From: Lachnospiraceae bacterium | GTDB lineage: Bacteria; Bacillota_A; Clostridia; Lachnospirales; Lachnospiraceae | Length of the DNA: 64,000 bases | Reading direction: 5' to 3' | NCBI GenBank assembly: GCA_024684065.1 | Contig: JAIKXO010000258.1 | Coordinates: 27,094 to 91,093, forward strand | In this document: piece after piece, positions 28,053-37,174 of the stretch | How the letters are laid out: each line of letters begins with the position of its first letter | Numbering within the stretch: the stretch's first letter is position 1 | Position numbers and translations under genes: made by a program | Notes under the pieces: model-generated | What the model was told of the DNA's origin: nothing | The model's input: only the letters and a program-made list of their open reading frames with translations | Database searches by the model: none

Positions 28053-28796
28053 TCATTTGACAAGCTTCAGGAACTTTTTATCGTTCATCTGCTCATTTGT
28101 AATATACTCTCCGTCGCAAAACAGAGCGTAATTCGTTACAGGTGTCGGAGCATTCTGCGCTTCCTCTCTGCTCTCTATCCGGATCGCATGAAACGGTATA
28201 CCGTTCTCTTTTGCGGTCTGCTCCAAAACCGGAACATATTTGGCATTGAAGGGACACTGACTGGTGTAATACAGAACATATCCTTTTTCTTCTATATGAG
28301 GATGCTTTGCGCATTCCCTGAACTCAGGCCTGGCTGCATCCGTCCCGAAGGGCAGATGCCATAACTGGATCCCGTTATCCGCCTCATCACATACGCTGAA
28401 TCCCTTATATCCAAGAAACTTCGGATCCGCAAGGAAGGGCTTCTTCTTCGCTGCCGCAAGAATGCACAGTCCCTTCTTTCCCTTTTCTTTACTGTCTTTT
28501 ATACAGGCGTTCAGCAGATCCGTCGAGTATCCATGTCCCTTAAAGGAACCGGATACCCAGAGACAGTCAATGTACATATACCCGTCGGCAATGACCGGGA
28601 CCCATGCATTTTCTGCCGGAATGTATTCGATAAAGCATTTTCCCCGCTCCACACTCTTTAAAAAGACAAGTCCCTCATCAAATCTGTCGGCAAGCCACGC
28701 CTTTTTTGACGAGACCTGCACATCCTTATTATTTGAAATGGCACAGCAGATGTGTTCCTTTTCCAGATTGTCCTTTGTGACTCTTATATACTCCAT
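28053..28796 (-). CDS. YoaP-type N-acetyltransferase
   Basis: Two-domain protein of 247 residues. The N-terminal GNAT domain has the acetyl-CoA motif GSFKGHGYSTDLLNAC. The C-terminal about 100 residues resemble the YoaP-associated thioredoxin-like domain, with CPFNAKYVPV (single Cys rather than CxxC) and FCDGEYITNEQ. The substrate is unknown. A radical SAM gene and other acetyltransferases follow upstream on the strand; 17 bp separate it from the radical SAM gene. Confidence 0.88.
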   Translation of the reverse strand: MEYIRVTKDNLEKEHICCAISNNKDVQVSSKKAWLADRFDEGLVFLKSVERGKCFIEYIPAENAWVPVIADGYMYIDCLWVSGSFKGHGYSTDLLNACIKDSKEKGKKGLCILAAAKKKPFLADPKFLGYKGFSVCDEADNGIQLWHLPFGTDAARPEFRECAKHPHIEEKGYVLYYTSQCPFNAKYVPVLEQTAKENGIPFHAIRIESREEAQNAPTPVTNYALFCDGEYITNEQMNDKKFLKLVK

Positions 28797-28813
28797 ATGC
28801 TCAGCCTCCTTCT

Positions 28814-29692
28814 TTATAAGTCAAATATACTTATCTGCGAAAAATTTTCCGGAAGTTCACTCATAAACCTGAAGCATTCCCCGGGAGTTGACAGTATAGC
28901 GTTTGTCTCACAGATCTTCTGAACTATCTCCTTAAGTTCCCGGGCTTTCGGACTTTGCAGCTCATACGAGTTTCCGTACCGTTTGATGTAGCGTTCCTTC
29001 ATTCCGGGAAAATACCTGTCAAGCGCCGCATAATAGTATTCCCGGTCGCCTTCCCTGAGCGTCAGCCCCATGCCAAAATCTATAATGCCCTTTACGCCGG
29101 TCCGGACACATTCTTCAAGGATAGATGTGATATTTTCTTCAGTATCATTGATGAACGGCAGGATCGGTGTGATCCACACAACAGTCGGTATTCCCCTTTT
29201 CTGCATCTCCTCAAGCACTTCTATACGGCGCTTTGTATTGCAGACATTCGGTTCCAGCACTTTGCACAGATCATCATCATAGGTCGTAAGCGTCATCTGC
29301 ACCACACATTTTGCAGAGCGGTTTATCTCGTAAAGCAGATCGATATCTCTGAGGATACGGTCTGATTTTGTCTGTATCGCAAGACCGAATCCATAACGCA
29401 GGATGATCTCCAGGCACTCCCTTGTAAGCCGTAATTCTTCCTCTATGTGCATATATGGATCTGACATCGCGCCGGTTCCGATAACGCACTTTTGTCTTTT
29501 TGATCTCAGAGCCTTCTCTAACAGCTGTGGCGCATTCCTCTTTACTTCTATATCCTCAAAGGGATGTGTGAACTGATAGCACCGGCTCCTGCTGTCGCAG
29601 TAAATACATCCGTGGCTGCATCCCCGGTAAATGTTCATTCCGAGACGTCCGCCGCTGCCGGTCAGTATTCCTTTGGCATCTACAAAATGCAT
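28814..29692 (-). CDS. Radical SAM protein, spore photoproduct lyase-like family
   Basis: Radical SAM protein of 292 residues with the cluster motif GCSHGCIYC (C-x3-C-x2-C) near residue 27. The order of elements (NIYRGCSHGCIYCD, then TGAMSDPYMHIEEELRLTRE, then TKSDRILRDIDLL) matches the Rv2578c/SPL-related family often seen beside DNA-repair genes. Length and lack of extra Fe-S motifs argue against a maturase. The reaction is unknown. Confidence 0.85.
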   Translation of the reverse strand: MHFVDAKGILTGSGGRLGMNIYRGCSHGCIYCDSRSRCYQFTHPFEDIEVKRNAPQLLEKALRSKRQKCVIGTGAMSDPYMHIEEELRLTRECLEIILRYGFGLAIQTKSDRILRDIDLLYEINRSAKCVVQMTLTTYDDDLCKVLEPNVCNTKRRIEVLEEMQKRGIPTVVWITPILPFINDTEENITSILEECVRTGVKGIIDFGMGLTLREGDREYYYAALDRYFPGMKERYIKRYGNSYELQSPKARELKEIVQKICETNAILSTPGECFRFMSELPENFSQISIFDL

Positions 29693-29728
29693 GTCATCAT
29701 TTTCCCTTCGCTTTTATCGGGCGCCTGA

Positions 29729-30784
29729 TCACGGTGTCAGGTCTGTAAGTCTGGTAAGGACCATGCCTTCTGTTGATTCGGCAAATCCAAGCTTTTTATA
29801 TAAAGGACGTCCTTCCTCAGTTGCATCAAGGCTGATCTCCGTGACTCCGCGTTTCCAGGCTTCGTCTGTCAGCATGGAAACCATTTTCGCCGCTATACCC
29901 TGTCTTTGCCATTCTTTCATCGTATATACATTCATAAGATGGGCCCGCTTCCCCGTAGTATGTGAAAATGTCGGCATTAGGTATATGTAGCATATTGTCG
30001 CGCAGCCTATAACTCGTTCTCCGTCCATGGCAAGAACAGTGGTATGATCTCCCTTTTCAAAATATCTGCGGATGCTTTCAACTGTCTCATCACTGTATTC
30101 ATAAGCAAAGTCCAGGTTATTTACAGCCTTAAGCATCTCAAGGCGGCTGCTCATCATAAGTTCCATATCGTCAGCTGCCGCGATCCTGTATTCCACACCA
30201 TAGGACAGCTTATCCGGCAGATGATGAAGATACATATCAATAGCATCTGTGTTTTCCTTTAAAACCTTCATCAGCCCCTTATCCGGGTAGGAATGATTAT
30301 CGTGATAATCCACCTCTCCTCCGGATTTTATCTGAAATGCCAGCTGCTCCTTTTCAACTGAGAACCGGGCGTTTACGCCGTCCTTATTTCCTCTTGCGTC
30401 AAGCCTTATCCACCTGTCAAGACCGGTCACATAAACCGTATTCATGGCGTGAATGCAGTATCCCGTATCCGGAGTATCACCGAGAGTCAGGCGTTGATAG
30501 GAAAATCCTGTGGGAATACCGTTGGCACGAAGGAGCGCTGCCAGAAGATTTGCCTTTGCCCAGCATATCCCAACACCTTCCCTGAGCGTATCACTTGCAG
30601 AAACGGTAACGCGTCTGTCCTGTGCATCCCAGGAATGTCTGATCCCGTCTCTTACAAAACAGTATGTATTTTTAATAAGCGATAATTCATCCGGCGATTC
30701 AGCTCTTAATCTCCCGGCCAGGTTTCTTATATCCGGAGCATCATAATCCACATACTCCGTTTTTTCCAGATACTCGTTATACAT
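29729..30784 (-). CDS. Transglutaminase-like / GNAT fusion protein
   Basis: Fusion of two catalytic domains, 351 residues from 30784 (MYNEYLEK; AGGAG just upstream). Residues about 40-190 carry a transglutaminase-like fold with GVGICWAKANLLAALLRA (catalytic Cys), the His region GYCIHAMNTVYV and an Asp in IRLDARGN. The C-terminal about 150 residues are a GNAT domain with MNVYTMKEWQRQGIAAKMV and YKKLGF. The pairing suggests a peptide/protein modification enzyme with acetyl transfer, but no substrate can be named. The neighbour on the same strand is another GNAT. Confidence 0.87.
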   Translation of the reverse strand: MYNEYLEKTEYVDYDAPDIRNLAGRLRAESPDELSLIKNTYCFVRDGIRHSWDAQDRRVTVSASDTLREGVGICWAKANLLAALLRANGIPTGFSYQRLTLGDTPDTGYCIHAMNTVYVTGLDRWIRLDARGNKDGVNARFSVEKEQLAFQIKSGGEVDYHDNHSYPDKGLMKVLKENTDAIDMYLHHLPDKLSYGVEYRIAAADDMELMMSSRLEMLKAVNNLDFAYEYSDETVESIRRYFEKGDHTTVLAMDGERVIGCATICYIYLMPTFSHTTGKRAHLMNVYTMKEWQRQGIAAKMVSMLTDEAWKRGVTEISLDATEEGRPLYKKLGFAESTEGMVLTRLTDLTP

Positions 30785-30824
30785 AATCTCCTGCCTTTTT
30801 AAGCAACACCTGCCACATGAGCCT

Positions 30825-31586
30825 TCAATGCGTTCTTTCACCGTCTGACACCTCATATGCCGTATACTCATGGTCGAATTCATACCCAAGCTTTTGGGCG
30901 AGACGGACGGAATTCATATTCTGGGCATCCCAGCTCGGATACAATCCTTCGTCAAGGCATCGTAAGATCAGAGACGCGCACACGACAGTCGCCAGTCCTT
31001 TTCTGCGTTCCTCCTCTACCGTATCGACTTCAATCTCAATCCCTTCGTTATATCTGGTATAAGAGGAGGCACCGGCAACGATCCGGCCGGATTTAATGAT
31101 TACTGCACCTCTCCCGATATCCAGATATTTTTCCTTACTTTCAAAAGACGAAACAAAATCCCGTGTTACAGGATCTGACAGGCACATGTCATAAATGTTT
31201 TCATCGATGTTTTTCAGTTCATACTCTGCCTGCAGTCTGTTCACCATATCCTTCAAAAGATTTCTGTCAAACTGTGTATCCTTTTTTATGGCATACCTCA
31301 CAACCCTCTTTGCGTCCGGAAAACACTCTTCAATGCATGCCTCCCACTCCTTATTCTGCGGCACCATGATAATAAAACCATCCGGTTTCTTCATTACAAG
31401 CTCTTTATCCGGTACTCCGGCATAGAATGCAAAGCACCCCACGAAAGCCATAGCCGATACCGGAGACTCTGAATCCGTAACAAAGACCTTTCCCATGACC
31501 TTCTGCAGGCAGGAATAGATCAGCGTCTCGTTCCAGCATTCAAACAGATGCTCAACCTTAGAAGTGTCTGTCAACTCATATACCAT
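30825..31586 (-). CDS. GNAT family acetyltransferase
   Basis: GNAT of 253 residues. N-terminal part of about 150 residues is a specialised region (ETLIYSCLQKVMGKVF); the acetyl-CoA binding segment is VDTVEEERRKGLATVVCASL, ending with LGYEF. It resembles the GNAT acetyltransferase family with an extended N-terminus. It ends 40 bp before the start of the transglutaminase-GNAT fusion and could be co-transcribed with it. Confidence 0.87.
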   Translation of the reverse strand: MVYELTDTSKVEHLFECWNETLIYSCLQKVMGKVFVTDSESPVSAMAFVGCFAFYAGVPDKELVMKKPDGFIIMVPQNKEWEACIEECFPDAKRVVRYAIKKDTQFDRNLLKDMVNRLQAEYELKNIDENIYDMCLSDPVTRDFVSSFESKEKYLDIGRGAVIIKSGRIVAGASSYTRYNEGIEIEVDTVEEERRKGLATVVCASLILRCLDEGLYPSWDAQNMNSVRLAQKLGYEFDHEYTAYEVSDGERTH

Positions 31587-31654
31587 TTTTTCTTCTTCCT
31601 TTACGTTTACTCAACAGCTTTATCCGGCTTATCTATGAACTGTCTCAAGCCTCA

Positions 31655-32563
31655 TTAACTTTTGTATTTTTCTGCGATTTCAGAGCTGATCCGATAAAGC
31701 TTTTCCCTGATCCGCTCCGGCTCCAGGACAGTCACCTTATCCCTGCATGTAAGCATCCAGGCCAGCAGTCCCTCATCATCAGCATACTCATGTTCAAACA
31801 GCAGGCTTCCGTCCTCGCTTTCCGTGAAGGATCCCACACCGTATTCTTCCACAAGCTGCCATTTCATTGAAGGATCAAATACAGCCTTCACCCGGTCTTT
31901 CGAAGGAAAAACTTTTTCGCTTGACAGATCCGGCATCGGAACCTCCCGATCCCCTTCAAAGCATTTCACATGTACGATACCATCCATCCTGTTCAGCTTA
32001 AACAGCCTGAAATCGTTTCTCAAAAGACAGTAGCCATAAACATACCAGCTTGTCCATTTGAAGATAAGATAGTAAGGCTCTATCTCCCTTTGTGTATCAC
32101 CGCCCGGCGAATAATACGTGAATCTGATGGTCTTCTTCAAACCGATCGCATCCTGGATAGCCTCTATCTTCGGAGCCAGCGATTCCCGATACCATGAAGA
32201 AAGATCGATCAGAATGGAATCTCTGCCGGTGATAAACTCAGAGGATCCTGCCCGGATCTTCTCCATGAGCTGTCCGTAATAACTGCTTCCGCTCACGCTG
32301 TCAAGGCTGCGCAGTCCTGCAAGGATCATCTGCATATCCTTTGATGTCAGAATCGTCCTGTCCATCCTGTATCCGTCCATGATACTTATACCGCCGCCGA
32401 TACCCTGAGAAGTCTGTATTGGAATTCCTGCTTTACACAGATCCTCTATGTCACGATTGATTGTCCTTCTCGATACCTCAAACCGCTCCGCGAGCTCCGG
32501 TGCTGTTGTTTTCTCCTGCTGCAGCAGCACGGACAGTATCCCGATCAGCCTGTCTATCTTCAT
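31655..32563 (-). CDS. YafY-type helix-turn-helix / WYL domain regulator
   Basis: Transcriptional regulator of 302 residues with an N-terminal DeoR-like HTH (TAPELAERFEVSRRTINRDIEDL) and a WYL domain of the YafY group (WTSWYVYGYCLLRNDFRLFKLNRM). WYL domains sense small ligands, often oligonucleotides or metabolites. No obvious partner except the adjacent GNAT genes, 68 bp ahead. Confidence 0.93.
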   Translation of the reverse strand: MKIDRLIGILSVLLQQEKTTAPELAERFEVSRRTINRDIEDLCKAGIPIQTSQGIGGGISIMDGYRMDRTILTSKDMQMILAGLRSLDSVSGSSYYGQLMEKIRAGSSEFITGRDSILIDLSSWYRESLAPKIEAIQDAIGLKKTIRFTYYSPGGDTQREIEPYYLIFKWTSWYVYGYCLLRNDFRLFKLNRMDGIVHVKCFEGDREVPMPDLSSEKVFPSKDRVKAVFDPSMKWQLVEEYGVGSFTESEDGSLLFEHEYADDEGLLAWMLTCRDKVTVLEPERIREKLYRISSEIAEKYKS

Positions 32564-32711
32564 TCTTCTTACGCTCCGTATGTATCATACCGGACAAAAC
32601 ACGCCAACTGTATGTCATGTTTATTGCAACGCTTAAAATTTTATCAGCCGGGAAAACCGTTTTCAATATAAATTTTCTTTTGATGAGGGCGGCCTGCATT
32701 TCCCCCTGCAG

Positions 32712-33638
32712 TCAGAAAATTCTTTCCTGCCAGTCTATCCAGGATTCCTGCGGCACTTCATGTACCTTATCACCATCCATGTAATTCCCGACCAGGAACG
32801 GTGAAGCAGGATCATGTAATCTGTTCTGCGCAAATACTGCTGCCGGCTCCGCATTTGCATAGCAATATTTACAAAGATGCATACAGGTATTATAAGCTCC
32901 AATATCACAGGACAGATAGCAGGCGCACTCAGCTCTGGCGCCCTTCTTCCCTGGCGCGGTCAGTCTCTTACCTATTGCCTTTTCATAATCGCTTATCTTC
33001 ATACATCCGCTGCAGTCAGCCCCATACTCCGCAAGTTCATCACCTTCCGCGCAGGGCTTAACTGTCATCCCGCATTCAGACGCGATCTTTATCATTTCTT
33101 TTCCAAGCACTGATCTGTCTGTTTGTGAAACTTCTCTTGCCTCAGGAAATTTTTTTCTGACTTTGGGATACAGATCGATAAAACTGATCACTACCGTCTT
33201 TGTGTATCCCTTCAGGCTTTCCGCAATCTGTCTGAAAGCATGTAAATGATACTCCGAAGTATATCTGTCAGACAGAAAGATCGGATCATACCTCCATCCA
33301 ACAGAGTCTGTTCCCACAAATTCCGATAAAGTTTTAAAATTCTCTATCAGAAGATGCTTGTCAGGAACATTCGGCTCAATATCCCGTCCATAAGAAGTCA
33401 GGGTCACAAACCAATATTGCCCGAAGTCCTTCAGCAAATCCATATAAGTGAACATGGGCGCAGGATTCTTGGTACAAAACCCTATCACATCGACAACGGA
33501 TGGATCCAGTCTGTATTTACTCACCTGGCTGGGATTATAAGGATTGCGGACACAGACAAAGCCTTCTTTTATTCTTTTAGAAAACCACTCGGCGTAAAAA
33601 GCCGGTATATCCGTTCTTTGTCCCGTATTAATGATCAT
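32712..33638 (-). CDS. DUF1848 family protein
   Basis: A 308-residue protein of the DUF1848 family. It has a DxxxFCTKNPAP segment, a FVTLTSYG segment, and a C-terminal cysteine cluster CMHLCKYC that may hold an Fe-S cluster as in radical SAM-like enzymes. Biochemical role is not known. It stands alone, 148 bp upstream of the WYL regulator. Confidence 0.85.
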   Translation of the reverse strand: MIINTGQRTDIPAFYAEWFSKRIKEGFVCVRNPYNPSQVSKYRLDPSVVDVIGFCTKNPAPMFTYMDLLKDFGQYWFVTLTSYGRDIEPNVPDKHLLIENFKTLSEFVGTDSVGWRYDPIFLSDRYTSEYHLHAFRQIAESLKGYTKTVVISFIDLYPKVRKKFPEAREVSQTDRSVLGKEMIKIASECGMTVKPCAEGDELAEYGADCSGCMKISDYEKAIGKRLTAPGKKGARAECACYLSCDIGAYNTCMHLCKYCYANAEPAAVFAQNRLHDPASPFLVGNYMDGDKVHEVPQESWIDWQERIF

Positions 33639-33714
33639 ATATACTAAGTCAAAGTCCTCCGCATATTTATACTAAACAGCAAAAACTTTATTTTGTCGTT
33701 TACTGCGCCCAGAC

Positions 33715-33738
33715 ACCGATTTTACCCGCAAAATCAGT
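33715..33738. repeat. Possible degenerate palindromic repeat
   Basis: ACCGATTTT (33715-33723) faces AAAATCAGT (33730-33738), one mismatch, beside CACCGATTTT and GTGCGTGGC text that recalls the first hairpin of the 10.4 kb module. It lies in a short frame (33700-33900) that looks non-coding. Confidence 0.3.
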
Positions 33739-33869
33739 GCGTGGCCACCGGGTTACAGCCATACTCCATCCCTCTGTGAACAGATACGGAATTGAACAGA
33801 ACAGCCCGGAAAGACCGGATAAAATGCAGTAAAACACATATCCGGCCCCGGTTCTGCCGCTTTGATATG

Positions 33870-34541
33870 TTATTTCAGCAGCCCGCCGTGAAACACGCAT
33901 TCATATACTTTGAAATCACCCTGATAAATCTCTTCATATCCCTGAAACCAGGTAAAATCACCGGTTACCTTACATCTGTATGTGTATTCGCCTGATTGAT
34001 ACAGTTCCGGTCCCCTGTACGGCATTTTCTTATCGGCTGCTCTCAGTGCTTCTTTCAGGAAATTACCGTTAAAGCCTTCTGACAATACCCGACCCATATA
34101 ATTCATGGCATAGACGGCCTGTCCATCCTTCCATACTGCCTCTTCTCCGGCAAATTCTTCTCCTCCGACATATGTATCGTGATACATGTACCTGCCGTTC
34201 TCATATCTGAAATCGTGAGAGGCCGGCCTGGTCGCGTCAACTTCATTCATAAATGCCGCATACGTATTAACATTTGCTTCCAGTCTGAAGGCTATCAGTT
34301 CATCAAGGTCCGTATCGGGCTGTGGCTTAATGTTCACGGCACAATCCTGATCCTTAACCAGATAATCCACACTGACACACATAAGGTTGCTTATCTGGAT
34401 AAGATTTGAAATATCCGGATAAATCTGTCCGGATTCCCATTTTGCAACAGCCTGCCTTGAAACGCCAAGCCTGTCGGCAAGCGCTTCCTGTGTATATCCT
34501 TTATTCTTCCTCAGTATCTGCAGTTTTTCAGAAAAGATCAT
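33870..34541 (-). CDS. XRE family regulator with C-terminal DUF5680 domain
   Basis: The N-terminal 60 residues are a Cro/C1-type helix-turn-helix (LRKNKGYTQEALADRLGVSR then QAVAKWESGQIYPD). The remaining about 140 residues resemble DUF5680 (DFRYENGRYMYHDTYVGGEEFAG, then YRGPELYQSGEYTYRCKVTG). 223 residues. It probably regulates nearby genes; the dead GNAT follows at 34643, on the same strand and upstream. Confidence 0.85.
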   Translation of the reverse strand: MIFSEKLQILRKNKGYTQEALADRLGVSRQAVAKWESGQIYPDISNLIQISNLMCVSVDYLVKDQDCAVNIKPQPDTDLDELIAFRLEANVNTYAAFMNEVDATRPASHDFRYENGRYMYHDTYVGGEEFAGEEAVWKDGQAVYAMNYMGRVLSEGFNGNFLKEALRAADKKMPYRGPELYQSGEYTYRCKVTGDFTWFQGYEEIYQGDFKVYECVFHGGLLK

Positions 34542-34642
34542 TTCTCATCACCTCCGCTGTCAGTATACAGAACAGCGGAAACTATCTCAATAAACCACCC
34601 GTTGCTTTTTTGCTACTATTGTTATACAAACAGCACAATCTG

Positions 34643-35023
34643 TCATAAATACAATTCGAGTTCTATTTCATGCTTCAACGGAATACCGTCTATTCCGAAT
34701 AATGGTATTTCCGGCTTCAGCTTTCCTGACCGGTCAACGGCATTACAAAACAGTCCTGACATATCAGATCCGCGTTTTTGATAAAACCGGAGGGCCGGCA
34801 GGTTGTCATTTGTTGCATTTTACCCGAAACACAGCCGGCAGGTTCATTATCGCATAGTATAACATATTTTTGATATGTTCTTATTCTCTCTTCCATTATT
34901 TCTTTTGCAACCCCATATCCCGGTCACGAACCATACCGTAAAAATCGTCTAAAAAAGAAGCATTATAAATATTTACCGGTACTTCTGCCTCTTCAAAACA
35001 GCCTGCCTGTATTCTATCGTCAT
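34643..35023 (-). pseudogene. GNAT acetyltransferase pseudogene with several lesions
   Basis: A GGAGG followed by ATG at 35023 starts MTIEYRQAVL, then a missing base shifts the frame; in another frame AEVPVNIYNASFLDDF continues. The conserved Cys-Pro position (RYGxCPGYG) is lost to a TGA. Further on EIMEERIRTYQKYVIL and CDNEPAGCVSG are readable, then a deletion, then TNDNLPALRFYQKRG and PLKHEIELELYL to a stop at 34643. It is a dead copy of a GNAT enzyme, in the gap before the serine hydrolase operon. Confidence 0.8.
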
Positions 35024-35043
35024 AATATATCGCCTCCGCAGCC

Positions 35044-37161
35044 TTAATTTATCGATATACTCTCTCCGTCAAGTCCGGCGAACATGATAAAGCCTTCCGC
35101 GGGAAGCGGGATGTTGTCCGAAGCTTTCAGCATGTGAGTTGAATAAACAACTTCATGATACTTGTTGTAAACATAGATAACAGCATCCTCCTGGCGGCCT
35201 GCCGTGATGGTACTTCCTGCCATATCATCACCGATAACAAACCACTGTGCCTCGTCATCATGAAGGCTGACCTCCGTGACACGGGCATCAAACACAGGAA
35301 GCTCATCAGCGAATCTGTAGTTTGCTCCCCTCGAAGTCTCAAGTATCGTGGCAGAAGATCCGTCTGATAAAGTCTGTGATGTAAGCCGGACATCGACAAG
35401 ATCCCGGTTCGAGCTGCAGGGCATGGTGGTAAAGGATACGGCATTCGTCTCATCTTCAATCCTAAGTGGTCTTCCGCCCAGCCCGGTTTGGGAATATACA
35501 TATCCGGGAAGCTCATCCGGCATATATACGCATGCGAAGGGCTTGTCATATTCTGTCGAGGAGTATCTCTCACTAAATATTACCATATCTCTGCCCCGGA
35601 TACTCTGCCAGGACTCTGCCGCATCAGCACTTACGGGATTCGGATCGATACGTTCTGCCGCATAACGGTAATTGGTGCTTGTACCAAGCCCTGCAGTCTG
35701 TATACCTGACCTTACCGTAAAATATACACCATTCTCACTCACTTCGATACGGCCTTCATTAAGATCCAAAGCAGGGGCACCGTTCTCATCCACACTTACA
35801 AAGCTCCCGTCTGCAGTGAACCGGTAATCATCTACTCTTTCAGCGCCGAAATCCAGATGCTTCACATGCATCATCGATTCATCAAAAGAAACATAAGCAA
35901 ACTCAGGCCCATACACGGAAGAGAACACATAGAATCCTTCATATGCAGGATACTCTTGCGGTACTTTATCCGTAAATTCATAAGCCTGCTCCGCCTCATG
36001 ATCGATCACGATTCCCTTTTCTTCAAGCACCACATCAAGAAGCTCCTGCGCCATCAATTTGTTATAAGAAGAGCTGCCGCCTGTTGACAGGACCGCAACG
36101 GAGACATCCTCATCCGGAGCTACCAGAAGATGTGCATGCTGCATGGTTACATCTCCTCCTTTACCAAGGACCCTGACTCCCGCCTGCTCATAAGCAGGGC
36201 TTTCGACGTAATCCCAGCCAAGGCCGTTAGCGTCTTTATAGATGTCAGTATTTTCTCCTTCGTCATTCCACCTTGCAGCCATAGCATCAAGAGATCTCCG
36301 GGACAACAGCACATCGTTTCCCTTAAAGAAGGCGCTTCCGAAGTTTGCAGTATCCGAAGCTGTGGCATAGATACCGCCGGCACCAATCGACATACAGTAG
36401 TCATGATCATAAGGGATATTACCGGTAAGTGTTATAGGTGCATTCAGTTCATTTCGAAAAAGCGTAAGCGGTGAACCCGTATGTGCTGCACCGACAGCAG
36501 AAGCGATGTTCTGCACGACATACCCGGTGTAATCCATACCCGTCACATTCTCTACAATAAGTTTCAGAAGATCAAATCCGTCATTGCAATATGCCGCATA
36601 TTCCCCCGGTGCGTGGATCAGGCGCTGGGAGGACAGACTTTGCAGAAGATAATCTTTGTCATAAAAATTATCATCATACAAAAACATGTTCTTAGTCGAT
36701 GTACCCATGATCCCGGACGTGTGGTCCATCAGCATTCTGACGGTGATATCGGTATATCTGCCGTCAGCCATCGTAAAGTCCGGGATATAAGTTGTTATGG
36801 GTTCATCAGGCTCCACGAGACCCTGATCAACGAGCTGCATGACAGCCACGGTCACATAGACCTTACTTACCGAGCCCACACAGTAGATCCTCTCGTCAGG
36901 CAGTTCATTCGGCGTTTTGTCAGTCTGACCGCTCACATCAGTGCGGTTTTTATCCCCGACGGACCGCGAAGAATCTGCCTGCAGATTCTGCGTAAAAGGG
37001 TCGTTTTGCGATCCTTCAGTATCTCCGTTCAACTGTACCGCAGTTATCTCGCCGCTACCGGGCGCCCCGGCATATACATTTCCCGCATGGCCTGCCGCAA
37101 CAGCTCCCACTATCCCGATCATCATTGCCGATACCAATATATACTTTGTTTTATTCTTCAT
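35044..37161 (-). CDS. Exported serine hydrolase, class C beta-lactamase-like fold
   Basis: A 705-residue exported protein with a signal peptide. The catalytic domain has the SxxK motif VSKV (GSVSKVYVTVAV), Tyr-x-Asn as YCNDGF, and the MLMDHTSG segment of the family. The last about 300 residues have no family I can name. Class C-like proteins include esterases and peptidases; beta-lactamase activity is not certain. It ends the operon behind a permease and ATPase, and its 5' neighbour starts 14 bp away. Confidence 0.87.
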   Translation of the reverse strand: MKNKTKYILVSAMMIGIVGAVAAGHAGNVYAGAPGSGEITAVQLNGDTEGSQNDPFTQNLQADSSRSVGDKNRTDVSGQTDKTPNELPDERIYCVGSVSKVYVTVAVMQLVDQGLVEPDEPITTYIPDFTMADGRYTDITVRMLMDHTSGIMGTSTKNMFLYDDNFYDKDYLLQSLSSQRLIHAPGEYAAYCNDGFDLLKLIVENVTGMDYTGYVVQNIASAVGAAHTGSPLTLFRNELNAPITLTGNIPYDHDYCMSIGAGGIYATASDTANFGSAFFKGNDVLLSRRSLDAMAARWNDEGENTDIYKDANGLGWDYVESPAYEQAGVRVLGKGGDVTMQHAHLLVAPDEDVSVAVLSTGGSSSYNKLMAQELLDVVLEEKGIVIDHEAEQAYEFTDKVPQEYPAYEGFYVFSSVYGPEFAYVSFDESMMHVKHLDFGAERVDDYRFTADGSFVSVDENGAPALDLNEGRIEVSENGVYFTVRSGIQTAGLGTSTNYRYAAERIDPNPVSADAAESWQSIRGRDMVIFSERYSSTEYDKPFACVYMPDELPGYVYSQTGLGGRPLRIEDETNAVSFTTMPCSSNRDLVDVRLTSQTLSDGSSATILETSRGANYRFADELPVFDARVTEVSLHDDEAQWFVIGDDMAGSTITAGRQEDAVIYVYNKYHEVVYSTHMLKASDNIPLPAEGFIMFAGLDGESISIN

Positions 37162-37174
37162 ACTGTGCCACCTC

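Noticed and set aside
33700..33900. Minus-strand frame of 66 residues
   Set aside because: Contains the inverted repeat at 33715-33738 and has no ribosome site; reads like a repeat rather than a gene, though its hydrophobic start is gene-like.
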